From contig JAMXLM010000007.1 in the NCBI GenBank assembly GCA_024280995.1, positions 1-64,000 on the forward strand: 64,000 nucleotides of DNA, given 5' to 3'. The DNA is from Candidatus Dormiibacterota bacterium (GTDB lineage: Bacteria; Chloroflexota; Dormibacteria; Dormibacterales; Dormibacteraceae). A program made the position numbers and the translations under genes. Below, one piece after another: positions 15,151 through 24,424 of the stretch. Under the pieces are notes generated by a model. That model worked only from the letters and a program-made list of their open reading frames with translations. It was not told the origin of the DNA and searched no databases. Every line of letters starts with the position of its first letter. Within the stretch, counting starts at the first letter, position 1.

Positions 15151-16572
15151 CTAGGGCGTTGAGGCCGGACCCGGGCTCGGGTTGGGATCGAGGATCACGA
15201 CTGGCCGAGGCGCCTGGCTGAAGTCGAAGTCGTTGACGAGGTCGCCGAGCTGGGATGCATCCTCGCGCACGTCGGGTCGCGAGTCGGCCCGGCCGTCCGT
15301 CTTGGGGTCGAGCCGCTGACCGCCGAGGAAAACGTCCTCGATGAACTTCGCGTACGCGTCGTGACTCAGCACCTGGTGGTCGATGTAGCCGCGCTTCGCG
15401 TAAGGGCTGATGACGATGCCAGGTACGCGCAGCCCATAACCCGCGCTGTCGACCGATGGAGGAACGACGTGGTCGTAAAAGCCGCCCCAGTCATCCCACG
15501 TGAGGAAGATCGCGGTCGAGGACCAGTCTGGGCCGGCCATCACGGCGTTGACCAGCGAGGTCACGTACGCCTGGCCCGCCGAGACAAGCCCGGGAGGATG
15601 CTCGCTCACCGCGCCGTTGGGGGTCACCCAGCTGACCGCCGGTAGATTCCCCGCTTTCGCGTCGGCGTAGAAGTGGTCGATCGTCTGCACGTTCCCCACC
15701 TGGCCGTCACTGCGCACGTCGGTGAAGCCCGGGAGCGGGTTCCAGATGTCAGGCGTGCCGACGCGCTGCTGCTTCGCGGGGCAGGTCATTGCGTCGTCCT
15801 CGCAGTCGGGGGTCGTCCCCTCGGCGACGTAGTACTTCCAGCTGACGTTGTGCGTGTAGAGGAGGTAGGTCAGCGAGGTCCAGGCGAAGTTCCGCGCCGC
15901 CTGGTCGTCGCCGTTGATCTTGCCCGCGCCTGCGCCGATCGCGTCGCCCGGCGCATCGATGTTGGTGACGCAGCTCATCGGATCCGCCTGTTTCGCGCAC
16001 TTCGCCGCCCACTCCGAGACGAGGTACAGGTGCTCGGGAAAGCTCCACGACGCGTTGGGTTGGAACATGTGGTCCTGGAGGACGAAGTCGCCGGCGTAGG
16101 TCCAGTAGTTGGGTATGTCGCGCGCGTCCTTGTAGCCCATCACGTCGGTCTTAACCGAGTTGGTGCAGTTCGGATCGACGGCCTCCTTGCAGCCTTTCTT
16201 GCCGCCTTCAGCCTGACCGATGAATCCGTCCATCTTGCCGCCGGCGATGTCCGCGGTCGCGCTCGAGCTCCCGTGCGGGCCGCCGCCGTTTCGGTCGGTC
16301 GCATCGTGGTAAGGACGGACGCAGCCGCCGTTGGCCGGATCGGGGACGCAGACCGTGAACTGCCCGTCCTGCCGCGGCAGGCCGTCGACGCCTGGATACA
16401 GGCCGAAGTACTCGTCGAAGCTTCGGTTCTCCTGCATGACCACGACCACGTGCTTGATCTTCTGCAGGCCGTTCGCCGCGCCCGAAGGCGACGGCGAGAT
16501 CTGCGCGGCGGATTGATTGCCGCACGCCACCAGCACGACCGTGGTGACCAGGCCGAGCGCAAGCCGTCTCAT
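15151..16572 (-). CDS. Lipoprotein phosphoesterase (PF04185 family)
   Basis: 473 residues. A lipoprotein signal peptide ends LVACG with the lipid Cys at C17. The catalytic domain starts [20 protein letters not shown], the canonical phospholipase C/acid phosphatase motif. It continues with [38 protein letters not shown] and [20 protein letters not shown]. It should be held on the outer face of the membrane and release phosphate from esters or phospholipids. The start is ATG 16572 with TAGTCT 6 bases upstream (leaderless). It is distantly paralogous to 6685-8388. Confidence 0.87.
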   Translation of the reverse strand: MRRLALGLVTTVVLVACGNQSAAQISPSPSGAANGLQKIKHVVVVMQENRSFDEYFGLYPGVDGLPRQDGQFTVCVPDPANGGCVRPYHDATDRNGGGPHGSSSATADIAGGKMDGFIGQAEGGKKGCKEAVDPNCTNSVKTDVMGYKDARDIPNYWTYAGDFVLQDHMFQPNASWSFPEHLYLVSEWAAKCAKQADPMSCVTNIDAPGDAIGAGAGKINGDDQAARNFAWTSLTYLLYTHNVSWKYYVAEGTTPDCEDDAMTCPAKQQRVGTPDIWNPLPGFTDVRSDGQVGNVQTIDHFYADAKAGNLPAVSWVTPNGAVSEHPPGLVSAGQAYVTSLVNAVMAGPDWSSTAIFLTWDDWGGFYDHVVPPSVDSAGYGLRVPGIVISPYAKRGYIDHQVLSHDAYAKFIEDVFLGGQRLDPKTDGRADSRPDVREDASQLGDLVNDFDFSQAPRPVVILDPNPSPGPASTP

Positions 16573-16578
16573 GGCCGG

Positions 16579-16584
16579 AGACTA
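16579..16584 (-). promoter_or_regulatory. Leaderless -10 box of the lipoprotein phosphoesterase
   Basis: TAGTCT on the minus strand, 6 bases before ATG 16572; TANNNT match. Confidence 0.45.
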
Positions 16585-16618
16585 CCCACCGGACCGGCGC
16601 GGTTTTATTCGCTAACCG

Positions 16619-17458
16619 TCAAGACTTTGTCAGCCGTTCGGGCGCCGAGTACACGTTGAACCGCTCGCCCCGGAGGAAGCCGACCAGCGTCTGGTTGAAT
16701 TCGCGGGACAGGGCGACCGCGAGGCTGGAGGGCGCCCCCACGGCGGCCACGACCGGGATGCCGGCGGTGATCGCCTTCTGCACGATCTCGTAACCCGCGC
16801 GGCCGCTGACCACGAGCACCATCTCGCCGGCGGGCAGCCTGCCGTCGAGCATCATCCGGCCGACGACCTTGTCGACGGCGTTGTGTCTCCCGATGTCCTC
16901 GCGGAGGCAGACGAGCTCGCCGGCCGCCGTGAAGAGACCGGCGGCATGCAGCCCGCCCGTGCGCTCGAAGACGCCCTGGCCGGAGCGCAGGACATCGACC
17001 AGGCCCGGCAGCAGCTTCGGATCGACTTGCGGACCGGCGCCCAGCGTCACCAGGTCACGCCGCAGGTCTTCGATCAGCACCGCGCCGCACACCCCGCATG
17101 CGGCGCTGGCGAGCATCGACCGCTGCGGCTTGCGCCGCGGCGCATGCGCGAGCCGGACGTCGACCTGGTTCGACTCCATGATCGAGGTGTCGACCTCGAT
17201 GGCCTTCTCGTCCTCGCCCGACTCCGCGCTGACACGCACGCGCTCGACGCCGGCCAGATCGCGCGCGATCCCCTCCGCGTAGAACAGCCCGAGCGCGAGC
17301 TCGACGTCGTTGCCGGGCGTGCGCATGACCACCGACAGCTCAGCGCCGTCGAGCAGAAGCTGCAGCGGCTCTTCGGTGACGACGGCGTCCGGCGCATCGC
17401 TCCACCGGCCGGCCTCCCACCTGCGGATCTGCAGTCCGGGCGCGGCGGGCTTGGCCAC
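16619..17458 (-). CDS. fdhD: FdhD-type sulfurtransferase for molybdenum enzymes
   Basis: 279 residues. EEPLQLLLDGAELSVVMRTP, then NDVELALGLFYAEGI, ACGVCGAVLI (C121 and C124), LREDIGRHNAVDKVVG and LVVSGRAGYEIVQKA are FdhD landmarks. The protein passes sulfur from IscS to the molybdenum cofactor of formate dehydrogenase. No formate dehydrogenase lies in the window. It starts at GTG 17458, sharing one base with the stop of the upstream FMN-barrel gene (TAGTG). Confidence 0.92.
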   Translation of the reverse strand: MAKPAAPGLQIRRWEAGRWSDAPDAVVTEEPLQLLLDGAELSVVMRTPGNDVELALGLFYAEGIARDLAGVERVRVSAESGEDEKAIEVDTSIMESNQVDVRLAHAPRRKPQRSMLASAACGVCGAVLIEDLRRDLVTLGAGPQVDPKLLPGLVDVLRSGQGVFERTGGLHAAGLFTAAGELVCLREDIGRHNAVDKVVGRMMLDGRLPAGEMVLVVSGRAGYEIVQKAITAGIPVVAAVGAPSSLAVALSREFNQTLVGFLRGERFNVYSAPERLTKS

Positions 17459-18342
17459 TACTCGCCTACTGCGCGCAGCCGGCGAGCGCCTCGCGGCACC
17501 GCCGTCGTGATCGCGAACCCGCGCCAGGAGGTGACGCGCTCGACCTTCAGGTCCACCACCGAAGGCACTTCCGCCGTCGCGATCCCGTAGCGCTCGGCGA
17601 TGCCGGCCCCGTCGGTCGAGGCGGCAAACGTGCCCCGGACGCAGGCGCCGACCATCTGCGACGGCCGGAAGCGGTGGTGCGACTCGACGACGAGCGCGCC
17701 CGGCGAACCCGCACGCGGCCCGCCGCTTGTCGGCGCAACCGTGACGCGGCCCCGATCGACCTCCCAGAACGCCGGGCGGATGAGCGGCATGCCGCCTTCG
17801 ATCCAGCATGCGTAGCCGCGCGAGACACCGGCAAGGCTCCGGCTGACCTCTGCGGGCACGGCGGGCACGCGCGCGGCCTGCGCGGACGGAAACGGCGCTC
17901 CCTCGACGAGGTCCGCGTCGCTCAGCTTCATGCGCAGGATGACCCTGTTGTAGGGCATCCACTCTCGCGGCAATCGCGTGAGATCGAGCGCGTAGCCGGC
18001 GATGAACGGCGCGTTGCGCAGTGCGTAGCCGGCCATGCCCATGAAGAACGACGGCCCTTCGAGCACGGCGCGGACATCGTTGGAGACGCTCAGCGGGTCG
18101 AACACCTCCAGCGCGCCGCGCAGCAGCACGGCCTTGTCGCCGCCGTCGACGAGGAAGGCGGCACGCGGGTCGCGCCGGGCGATGATCGTCTTCGCCGCGT
18201 AGCGCGACGTCGTCATCCACAGCGACCCGCCGGCGAAGCTGAAGACCGCCGGGTTGACAAGCGGAAGCCGGCCCGAACGCAGCGCGAGCATGCCGATCGA
18301 GGCTCGGCCGAGGATGGAGCTGGCGCTCTTAGTCAGCTTCAA
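17458..18342 (-). CDS. Pyridoxamine 5'-phosphate oxidase-like FMN split-barrel protein
   Basis: 294 residues. NPAVFSFAGGSLWMTTSRYA, then AKTIIARRDPRAAFLVDGGD and LRGALEVFDPLSV form the FMN-binding split-barrel pattern in the first 110 residues. The remaining 180 residues include RGYACWIEGGMPLIRPAFWE and are not assigned. It probably uses flavin (or F420) to reduce an unknown substrate. Start TTG 18342 is chosen from the conserved length; no SD is clear. It is co-transcribed with fdhD through a 1-base overlap. Confidence 0.65.
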   Translation of the reverse strand: MKLTKSASSILGRASIGMLALRSGRLPLVNPAVFSFAGGSLWMTTSRYAAKTIIARRDPRAAFLVDGGDKAVLLRGALEVFDPLSVSNDVRAVLEGPSFFMGMAGYALRNAPFIAGYALDLTRLPREWMPYNRVILRMKLSDADLVEGAPFPSAQAARVPAVPAEVSRSLAGVSRGYACWIEGGMPLIRPAFWEVDRGRVTVAPTSGGPRAGSPGALVVESHHRFRPSQMVGACVRGTFAASTDGAGIAERYGIATAEVPSVVDLKVERVTSWRGFAITTAVPRGARRLRAVGE

Positions 18343-18378
18343 CGACTCAACTCTAGAGGCTGGGTCGGGGGCCGAGCC

Positions 18379-18819
18379 TCAGGTCTCGAGGACCTCGCGA
18401 ATTCGCACCATGGCGCGTTCGAGGCGGGCACGGACGAGGCCGTCGAACCTGCGCGCCACCGCCGCTCCGAGCACAGAGGCCGGTGGCTCGTAGCCGATGT
18501 GAAGCTCGATGCGCACGCCCCCCGCGGTGCGGACGAACCGGAAACCTCCCTCCTGCTTGATGAGCCCGGACTCCGACACCCAGCCGATCGCCTCCGGCCG
18601 CCGCCAGGCGTTGAGCCGCAGCACGTTGCGCAGCGGAACGCCGAAGGTGACCATCTCCACGTCGTAGCGCGCGCCGGCGCCTCTGGTCTTGGCGCCGATC
18701 GGCTGCCAGCGCGTGACGCCCTCGACCACGTCGGCGACGTGGCGGTAGTCGGCGAAGTAGTCGAATGCGCGCTCGGGCGTCGCATTGACGTCGATCGCGG
18801 ACGAGAACTCCAGCTTCAC
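18379..18819 (-). CDS. SRPBCC-family (polyketide cyclase/START-like) protein
   Basis: 146 residues. KLEFSSAIDVNATPERAFDY at the start, AWRRPEAIGWVSESGLIKQE in the middle and a C-terminal amphipathic helix are typical of the helix-grip lipid-binding fold. Substrate unknown. GTG 18819 lies 14 bases from the divergent RDD gene, so both promoters overlap. Confidence 0.75.
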   Translation of the reverse strand: MKLEFSSAIDVNATPERAFDYFADYRHVADVVEGVTRWQPIGAKTRGAGARYDVEMVTFGVPLRNVLRLNAWRRPEAIGWVSESGLIKQEGGFRFVRTAGGVRIELHIGYEPPASVLGAAVARRFDGLVRARLERAMVRIREVLET

Positions 18820-18833
18820 CTTCGCACCAAGAT

Positions 18834-19568
18834 ATGTACGTGAACGAGTGGCAGGGCGACCGGGTCACGATCCGGGCCGAGGTCGCGGTGCCGGCACCGC
18901 TTTCCGGTGCGCGCCTTCGCGATGCCTATGCGAGCTTTCTACGGACGTTCACGCTCGGGCTCGTCAAGTGCCGCGGTCAGTCGTTGATGCTGGGGCCTTT
19001 TGAGATCTTGCGTTTCGGCAAGCCCACGGTGAATCGCACGACCGTGGACTGGCCGATCGAGGGCGGCATCCTGGCCGGCGGGGCCGGCGGGCGCTGGCGC
19101 ATTCAGTACCGAGGTGGCCACGTCGAGGCGAGCGTCGTCGGCTACCTCCCGAGGCTGCCGCGCCCCCTCTACGTCGTCAGCCAGCTCCAGGTCCACCTCA
19201 CCTTCACTCGGCTGTTCCTTCTCCGTCTGCGCGGGCGCGACCCTCTACCCACCGGAGTCGCCGCGCCTCCCGACCGCGTCCGCGCGGCGACCGTCGATGC
19301 CGCGTTGTGCATGACGCTGACAAGACTCACCGGCAGACGCAGCTTGCGCAGGTTCTTCGCGATCGCGGCCGTCTATCACGTCGCGTGCTGGAGCTCGACG
19401 GGCCAGACGCTTGGTGGGATGGTCTTGCGCCAGCGCGTCGTGTCGGTAGACGGGTCGCGCCTGGTGCCGGGGCAGGCGCTGTTGCGATTTGCGCTGCTTC
19501 CACTTTCATGGATCACATGGCAGCCGCTGCACGACCGGGTCGCGGGCAGCACGGTCGTCACGAAATAA
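18834..19568 (+). CDS. RDD-domain membrane protein
   Basis: 244 residues. The C-terminal half is an RDD domain: FFAIAAVYHVACWSSTGQTL, then GGMVLRQRVVSVDGSRLVPG and LHDRVAGSTVV, with the typical Arg and paired Asp residues. RDD proteins are membrane proteins, some linked to ion transport or to the fate of protein partners. The first 110 residues are unassigned. ATG 18834 and GTG 18840 are both possible; CAAGAT 6 bases before the GTG would suit a leaderless start there. A hairpin terminator follows at 19580. Confidence 0.65.
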   Translation: MYVNEWQGDRVTIRAEVAVPAPLSGARLRDAYASFLRTFTLGLVKCRGQSLMLGPFEILRFGKPTVNRTTVDWPIEGGILAGGAGGRWRIQYRGGHVEASVVGYLPRLPRPLYVVSQLQVHLTFTRLFLLRLRGRDPLPTGVAAPPDRVRAATVDAALCMTLTRLTGRRSLRRFFAIAAVYHVACWSSTGQTLGGMVLRQRVVSVDGSRLVPGQALLRFALLPLSWITWQPLHDRVAGSTVVTK

Positions 19569-19579
19569 GCATCGCCTTG

Positions 19580-19602
19580 GCGGCCGGGTTCACCCCGGCC
19601 GC
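19580..19602 (+). terminator. Hairpin terminator after the RDD gene
   Basis: GCGGCCGGG, loop TTCA, then CCCCGGCCGC: a 9-bp GC stem 11 bases past the stop, followed by a weak GACTTTGT run. Confidence 0.5.
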
Positions 19603-19755
19603 GACTTTGTCCTCTCCGCCGCCCAAACGTCGCGACGAGTGACTACTAAGACAAGTCCAAACGATATACCGGAAAGAGAGCAGGCTCGGCGCGCAGCGCG
19701 GTACCGCATAGGGCTCCCGCGCCGTGCGCGGGAACACCTCCGGGTTTCCTCTCAT
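19603..19755. other. Intergenic, no gene
   Basis: A hairpin (CCCGCGC with GCGCGGG, about 19713-19730) is visible, but no coding frame. It lies between two terminators. Confidence 0.4.
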
Positions 19756-19782
19756 AAAAAGAAAGGGCGGCACATGCCGCCC
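19756..19782 (-). terminator. Rho-independent terminator of the small membrane protein gene
   Basis: On the minus strand a 7-bp GGGCGGC/GCCGCCC stem with a 4-base loop is followed by TTTCTTTTT. It lies 30 bases past the stop at 19812. Confidence 0.85.
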
Positions 19783-19811
19783 TCTCGTTGAATCGACCTC
19801 TTAGGAAAGAG

Positions 19812-20207
19812 CTAAGCGCGCGCCCCAGTGGCGCCGGTCTGCATCCACAGAGCAGGCTTGTTCGGGTAGAGCACGAGCACGAGCACCGCGACGATGATCG
19901 CGATGATGAACGCGAGAATGTCGAAGACGCCGATCGTGATCTGCGTGAAGATGTTGTAGACGATCTCGAGGATCGCGTAGACGACGACCGCGCGGACCCA
20001 GCTCACGTTGGCGATCGGGTCGAAGCCCGCGATCATGATCCCCGCGCCGAATGCGATGCCCGCAACGGGGGCGGACGCCGCGCCGGCGATGCCGACGTTG
20101 GTCGGGAATACGGAAACGCCGATGAAGCTGGCGGCCGAGGCGACAACGAGCAGGACACCAACTACCCACAGCAGAAGCTTGAGCGCCAGAGGATTCCACT
20201 TTGCCAT
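19812..20207 (-). CDS. Small four-helix membrane protein of unknown function
   Basis: 131 residues, almost entirely hydrophobic, with four predicted membrane helices. The first is ALKLLLWVVGVLLVVASAAS and the last is LAFIIAIIVAVLVLVLYPNK. The second pair is separated by a short WVRA loop. I do not recognise the family; a YccF/DUF378-like small envelope protein is possible. The start ATG 20207 follows GGGA at 5 bases. It is a single-gene unit with its own sigma70-like promoter (20288-20316) and terminator (19756-19782). Confidence 0.65.
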   Translation of the reverse strand: MAKWNPLALKLLLWVVGVLLVVASAASFIGVSVFPTNVGIAGAASAPVAGIAFGAGIMIAGFDPIANVSWVRAVVVYAILEIVYNIFTQITIGVFDILAFIIAIIVAVLVLVLYPNKPALWMQTGATGARA

Positions 20208-20282
20208 TGATCCCACTAGTTGCCTTCCTCCATTTTCGACCGCGGTGGATTGGTTATTTCGTAGAGCGGCGGCCGTTTTCAG

Positions 20283-20316
20283 GTGCACTTATAGACCGAG
20301 TGCACGCTTTTAGCAA
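20283..20316 (-). promoter_or_regulatory. Promoter with overlapping GTGCAC repeats
   Basis: On the minus strand: -35 TTGCTA (20311-20316), a 17-base spacer, and -10 TATAAG (20288-20293). This leaves a 5' leader of about 75 bases before ATG 20207. Two GTGCAC palindromes (20283-20288 and 20300-20305) straddle the -10 box, 17 bases apart, and could be an operator. Confidence 0.65.
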
Positions 20317-20320
20317 CAAT

Positions 20321-21517
20321 TTAGGCGGCAAAAACTTGCTTGCCGCGGAGCCACACGATGCGGGGCTTCAGCCCGTAAGCCCACGCGAACGCCCCTTCGT
20401 GCTCAGCCTCCCAGAGGACGAGGTCGGCGAGCTTGTGCGGCGCCACCACGCCCCGATCTGAACGGGAGATCGAGAAGGCGCCCCCCAGGGTCGCGGCCAG
20501 CAGCGCGCGCTCGACCGACATCTTGAACACCGCGACTGCAAGCGCGATGACCGCGCTCATGCTCGTAAGCCCGCTCGTGCCGGGGTTGTGGTCGGTGCCC
20601 AGCGCGATCACGGCGCCTTCGTCGAGAAGCTCTTTGACCGGGGGCAGCTTTCCTATCGACAGGGCGGTGCCCGGCGCGAGCGTCGCGACAACGCCGGCGC
20701 GCGCGAGCGCGACCGCATCGCCGCGGTTCGCCCGCAGGATGTGGTCGGCGGAGACGGCGTGCAGCTCCGCCGCAAGGCGCGAGCCGCCGGTGTGCGCAAG
20801 CTCGTCGGCGTGGATGCGCGGGATGAGCTTCGCCTCGACCGCCGCCTTCAGGATCGACCGCGACTGCGGGACGGTGAAGTAGCCGCGATCGCAGAACACG
20901 TCGCAGAATCTCGCTCCCGCCTGGTGCGCGTCGTCGCACCATTCCGCGACCTGCCCCGCGTACGCGCTCATGCGCGCCCATCTATCGGGAGGCAGCGCGT
21001 GCGCGGCGAGAAATGTGACCTCGATTCGCGGCAGGTCTTCACGCGTGCCGAGTCGCGCGAGCAGACGTGTGGCTTCGATCTCGCCGTCGTGGTTGAGGAG
21101 ATATCCGGTTTTCGCCTCGACGGTCGTGGCGCCGCCCGCGAGCCACGACCACAGCCTGTGGGCGGTCGCATTCTCGAGCGCGCGAACGTCTTCCGCGCGC
21201 GTCGCTTTCACCGTGGCGCGGATTCCTCCGCCTGCCTTCGCCACCGCCTCGTACGTCGCGCCCGCCGTGCGCATCGCCACCTCGGCCATGCGGTCACCCG
21301 CGTACACGGGGTGCGTATGCGCGTCGATCAATCCGGCGGTGACCAGGCCGCCCGCGCAGTCGTGCTCGTCGGTGACGGACTCCATCAGCGCGCTCGGCTC
21401 GTCGCCGTGCTTGCCGCACCATGCGATCTCGCCGCCGTCGTAGATGACTGCCGCATCCTCGATCACTCCCGCCGGAGTGCCCGTGAAAAGGCGTCCGATG
21501 TTGCGAAGACGCCTCAC
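20321..21517 (-). CDS. hutI: Imidazolonepropionase
   Basis: 398 residues, the usual size. GLIDAHTHPVYAGDRMAEVA holds the metal-binding His pair. AGGGIRATVKATRAE, RIHADELAHTGGSRLAAELH and ALGTDHNPGTS are further amidohydrolase and HutI signatures. It opens the imidazolone ring to N-formimidoyl-glutamate, the third step of histidine breakdown. It starts at GTG 21517 inside GTGA with the hutF stop. It is last in hutH-hutU-hutF-hutI, and the -35 of the next promoter begins shortly after its stop. Confidence 0.95.
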   Translation of the reverse strand: MRRLRNIGRLFTGTPAGVIEDAAVIYDGGEIAWCGKHGDEPSALMESVTDEHDCAGGLVTAGLIDAHTHPVYAGDRMAEVAMRTAGATYEAVAKAGGGIRATVKATRAEDVRALENATAHRLWSWLAGGATTVEAKTGYLLNHDGEIEATRLLARLGTREDLPRIEVTFLAAHALPPDRWARMSAYAGQVAEWCDDAHQAGARFCDVFCDRGYFTVPQSRSILKAAVEAKLIPRIHADELAHTGGSRLAAELHAVSADHILRANRGDAVALARAGVVATLAPGTALSIGKLPPVKELLDEGAVIALGTDHNPGTSGLTSMSAVIALAVAVFKMSVERALLAATLGGAFSISRSDRGVVAPHKLADLVLWEAEHEGAFAWAYGLKPRIVWLRGKQVFAA

Positions 21518-22743
21518 TTCGACACCGCGGTGTTCCCGCCGACCACTACGTTGATGACATCACGCTTCGACAGGCCGTACACGACGTAAGCAGGCGTGAT
21601 CTCGCGCCACAGCCCGCTCGGCGGGTCGAGGGTTACGAAGTCGGCGAGCGCGCCGACGCGCAGCTCGCCGGCGTCCCAGCCGAGCGCCCGTGCGCCGTTG
21701 ATCGTCGCCGCCTCGAGCAGCTCGGCCGGTTGATGGAGCACGCGGCGGCCGGATGCACGCCGCTGGTCGAGCTCGAGCCCGCGCGCGTCTTCGAGCATGT
21801 CGATCACGGCGTTGGAGTCGCTGCCGACCGTCATCCTGCAGCCCGCCTGACTCAAGGCCTGGAGTGGCCCGACTTCGTCGCCGAGGTCGCGCTCGGTCGA
21901 CGCGCACGCGCAGATCGCGACCTGGTTCTGGCCGAGCAGGGCGACGTCGTGCTCGCTGAGGTTGATCGCATGAACGGCGGTGAGGTCGGCGCCGAGGATG
22001 CCCTCGCGGTCCAGAAGCTCGGTCGGTGTGCAGCCCTCGATCTGCATGCACTCGTCGACCTCGGCCTGCTGCTCGGCGAGGTGGATGTGGAGCGGGATCC
22101 CGCGGTCGCGCGCGTAGGTCGCGACAATGCGCATCGACTCGGGGTCGACCGCGCGCACGCTGTGGATGGCCGCGGCGATGCGCGCGCCGTCGCCTTCGGA
22201 GAGGTCCTCGACGCGACGCGCCCACGCGTCGGCGTCGCCATCGCTGAAGGACATCTGGTCCACATCGAGCGGCCTGCCGTCCAGGCCGCCGCGCAGGTAA
22301 CAGGCGTCGATCAGAGTGATCCGGATGCCCTCCTCGGATGCGGCGTCGATGAGCGCTTCGCCGAGCTCGTTGCCGTGCGAATGCAGGTAATGGAACTCAC
22401 CGACGGTGGTGATCCCGGCCTCGAGCATCTCGCGAAAGACGAGGCGCGCGTGATTGAAGTAGTCGGCCGGCTCCCACTGAGTGAAGCGGTACATGCGCTC
22501 GCGCCACTCCCAGAAATCGCCGCCGCCCGACTCGATCTCGCCACGCAGGAGCCGCTGGAAGGCGTGGCTGTGCACGTTGACGAGCCCGGGGATCGTCCAG
22601 CCTTTCAGGACCGTTGCGTCATGCGGCGCGAACGTGTCCTCCTCGATCGCGCTGATCCGCCCATCCTGGACCTCGATCAGGACGTTCTCAGCGCGGTGGC
22701 CGAGCCACGCCTGCTCGGCATGCCACTTGCCCGAGCCGTTCAG
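21514..22743 (-). CDS. hutF: Formimidoylglutamate deiminase (start codon uncertain)
   Basis: About 409 residues counted from CTG 22743. The visible protein begins LNGSGKWHAEQAWLGHRAEN. It continues with GWTIPGLVNVHSHAFQRLLR, SGGGDFWEWRERMYRF and PLHIHLAEQQAEVDECM, and ends with the GSDSNAVIDMLEDARGLELD metal-binding loop. HutF removes ammonia from N-formimidoyl-glutamate to give N-formyl-glutamate, which needs HutG (not in the window). Between the upstream in-frame TGA and the conserved start there is no ATG, GTG or TTG. An ATG that overlaps the hutU stop is out of frame and meets TGA after 12 codons; that TGA overlaps the CTG as CTGA. So hutF either starts at CTG or has a small frame break. 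Confidence 0.88.
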   Translation of the reverse strand: MNGSGKWHAEQAWLGHRAENVLIEVQDGRISAIEEDTFAPHDATVLKGWTIPGLVNVHSHAFQRLLRGEIESGGGDFWEWRERMYRFTQWEPADYFNHARLVFREMLEAGITTVGEFHYLHSHGNELGEALIDAASEEGIRITLIDACYLRGGLDGRPLDVDQMSFSDGDADAWARRVEDLSEGDGARIAAAIHSVRAVDPESMRIVATYARDRGIPLHIHLAEQQAEVDECMQIEGCTPTELLDREGILGADLTAVHAINLSEHDVALLGQNQVAICACASTERDLGDEVGPLQALSQAGCRMTVGSDSNAVIDMLEDARGLELDQRRASGRRVLHQPAELLEAATINGARALGWDAGELRVGALADFVTLDPPSGLWREITPAYVVYGLSKRDVINVVVGGNTAVSK

Positions 22744-22778
22744 CGCGCCACCACCGGAGGGTCGGGACGATCCGGCAT
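22740..22778 (-). other. 12-codon mini-frame between hutU and hutF
   Basis: ATG 22778 shares one base with the hutU TGA (TGATG). It reads [12 protein letters not shown] and stops at TGA 22742-22740, which overlaps the putative CTG start of hutF. It could be a coupling leader, or the true hutF N-terminus if one base was lost. Confidence 0.4.
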
Positions 22779-24424
22779 CAGCCGTTCATCGGAATGTGGA
22801 CGCCACGCTCGCGCGCGACCTCCTTCGCACGCTCGTAGCCGGCGTCGGCGTGGCGCATGACGCCGGTGCCTGGATCGTTCGTCAACACGCGCTCGAGCTT
22901 GCGCGCCGCGTCATCGGTGCCGTCGGCGACCACGACCATCCCTGCGTGGATCGACCTGCCGATGCCCACCCCGCCGCCGTGGTGAACGCTCACCCACGAC
23001 GCGCCGCTGGAAGTGTTCAGCAGCGCGTTGAGGATCGGCCAGTCGGCGACCGCGTCCGAGCCGTCCGCCATCGCCTCCGTCTCGCGATACGGGGACGCGA
23101 CCGAGCCTGAGTCGAGGTGGTCGCGGCCGATGACGATCGGCGCCTTCACCTCACCTTTCTTCACGAGCTCGTTGAACAACCGGCCCGCGCGGGCGCGCTC
23201 GCCGTAGCCGAGCCAGCAGATGCGCGCGGGCAGTCCCTGGAAATGCACGCGCTCGCCGGCGGCCTTTATCCAGCGCACGAGCGCCGGGTCGTCACCGAAC
23301 TCCTGGACCATCGCGCGGTCGGTGGCGGCGATGTCAGCGGGGTCGCCGGACAGCGCGACCCACCGGAACGGACCCTTGCCTTCGCAGAACAGCGGCCGGA
23401 TGTACGCGGGCACGAACCCGGGGTAGTCGAATGCGCGCGCGCTGCCGCCCAGCCGCGCCTCGGCGCGCAGGCTGTTGCCATAGTCGAACACCTCGGCGCC
23501 GCGGTCGAGAAACGCAACCATCGCGTCCACGTGCCGCGCCATGCTCGCGCGCGCGCGTCTTATGTATTCGTCCGGATCGTCGAGCCGCAGCTCGGCGGCG
23601 TCCTCCGGCGAAAGCCCCGTCGGGATGTAGCTCAGCGGGTCGTGCGCCGACGTCTGGTCGGTGACCACGTCGATGTGCGCGTCGCGCGCGACCAGGTCCG
23701 CGAAGACGTCGGCGGCGTTGCCGAGGACGCCGATCGACACGGCCTGCTTGTCACGACGCGCCTTCTCGGCGATGCGCATCGCGTCGTCGAGGTCGTCCGC
23801 GCGGACGTCGAGATAGCGATGCTCCAGCCGGCGCGCGATACGGTCGGGGTCGACCTCGACGCAGATCGCCACGCCGCCGTTCAACGTCACCGCGAGCGGC
23901 TGCGCGCCGCCCATGCCTCCGAGCCCGGCGGTCAGCGTGACCGTGCCCGCGAGCGAGCCACCGAACCGCTTGCGCGCGATGGCTGCGAAGGTCTCGTACG
24001 TCCCCTGGAGGATGCCCTGCGTGCCGATGTAGATCCACGACCCCGCCGTCATCTGGCCGTACATGGTCAGGCCCATCGCCTCGAGGCGGCGGAACTCGTC
24101 CCACGTCGCCCACTCGGGCACGAGCATCGAGTTGGAGATCAGCACGCGCGGCGCCCACTCGTGGGTGTCGAAGATGCCGACGGGCTTGCCGGACTGGACG
24201 AGCAGCGTCTGGTCGCCCTCCAATCCCTGAAGCTCGCGGACGATCGCATCGAACGCTTCCCACGACCGTGCGGCCTTCCCGGTGCCACCGTAGACGACGA
24301 GATCTTCGGGCCGCTCCGCGACCTCCGGGTCGAGGTTGTTCATCAGCATTCGCATCGCGGCTTCCTGCGGCCAGGCCTTGCAGGTGATGTCGGAGCCGCG
24401 CGGGGCGCGGACGGCGCGCGCTAT
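22778..24424 (-). CDS. hutU: Urocanate hydratase (probable ATA start)
   Basis: 548 residues from ATA 24424. The N-terminus reads [20 protein letters not shown], the conserved urocanase opening. [58 protein letters not shown] and [20 protein letters not shown] follow. The enzyme uses NAD+ to hydrate urocanate. No ATG/GTG/TTG precedes the conserved start. ATG 24355 would delete 23 conserved residues. The ATA overlaps the hutH TAG (ATAG) and has GGGGAGG 5 bases upstream, so it is the best start. Confidence 0.93.
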   Translation of the reverse strand: MARAVRAPRGSDITCKAWPQEAAMRMLMNNLDPEVAERPEDLVVYGGTGKAARSWEAFDAIVRELQGLEGDQTLLVQSGKPVGIFDTHEWAPRVLISNSMLVPEWATWDEFRRLEAMGLTMYGQMTAGSWIYIGTQGILQGTYETFAAIARKRFGGSLAGTVTLTAGLGGMGGAQPLAVTLNGGVAICVEVDPDRIARRLEHRYLDVRADDLDDAMRIAEKARRDKQAVSIGVLGNAADVFADLVARDAHIDVVTDQTSAHDPLSYIPTGLSPEDAAELRLDDPDEYIRRARASMARHVDAMVAFLDRGAEVFDYGNSLRAEARLGGSARAFDYPGFVPAYIRPLFCEGKGPFRWVALSGDPADIAATDRAMVQEFGDDPALVRWIKAAGERVHFQGLPARICWLGYGERARAGRLFNELVKKGEVKAPIVIGRDHLDSGSVASPYRETEAMADGSDAVADWPILNALLNTSSGASWVSVHHGGGVGIGRSIHAGMVVVADGTDDAARKLERVLTNDPGTGVMRHADAGYERAKEVARERGVHIPMNG

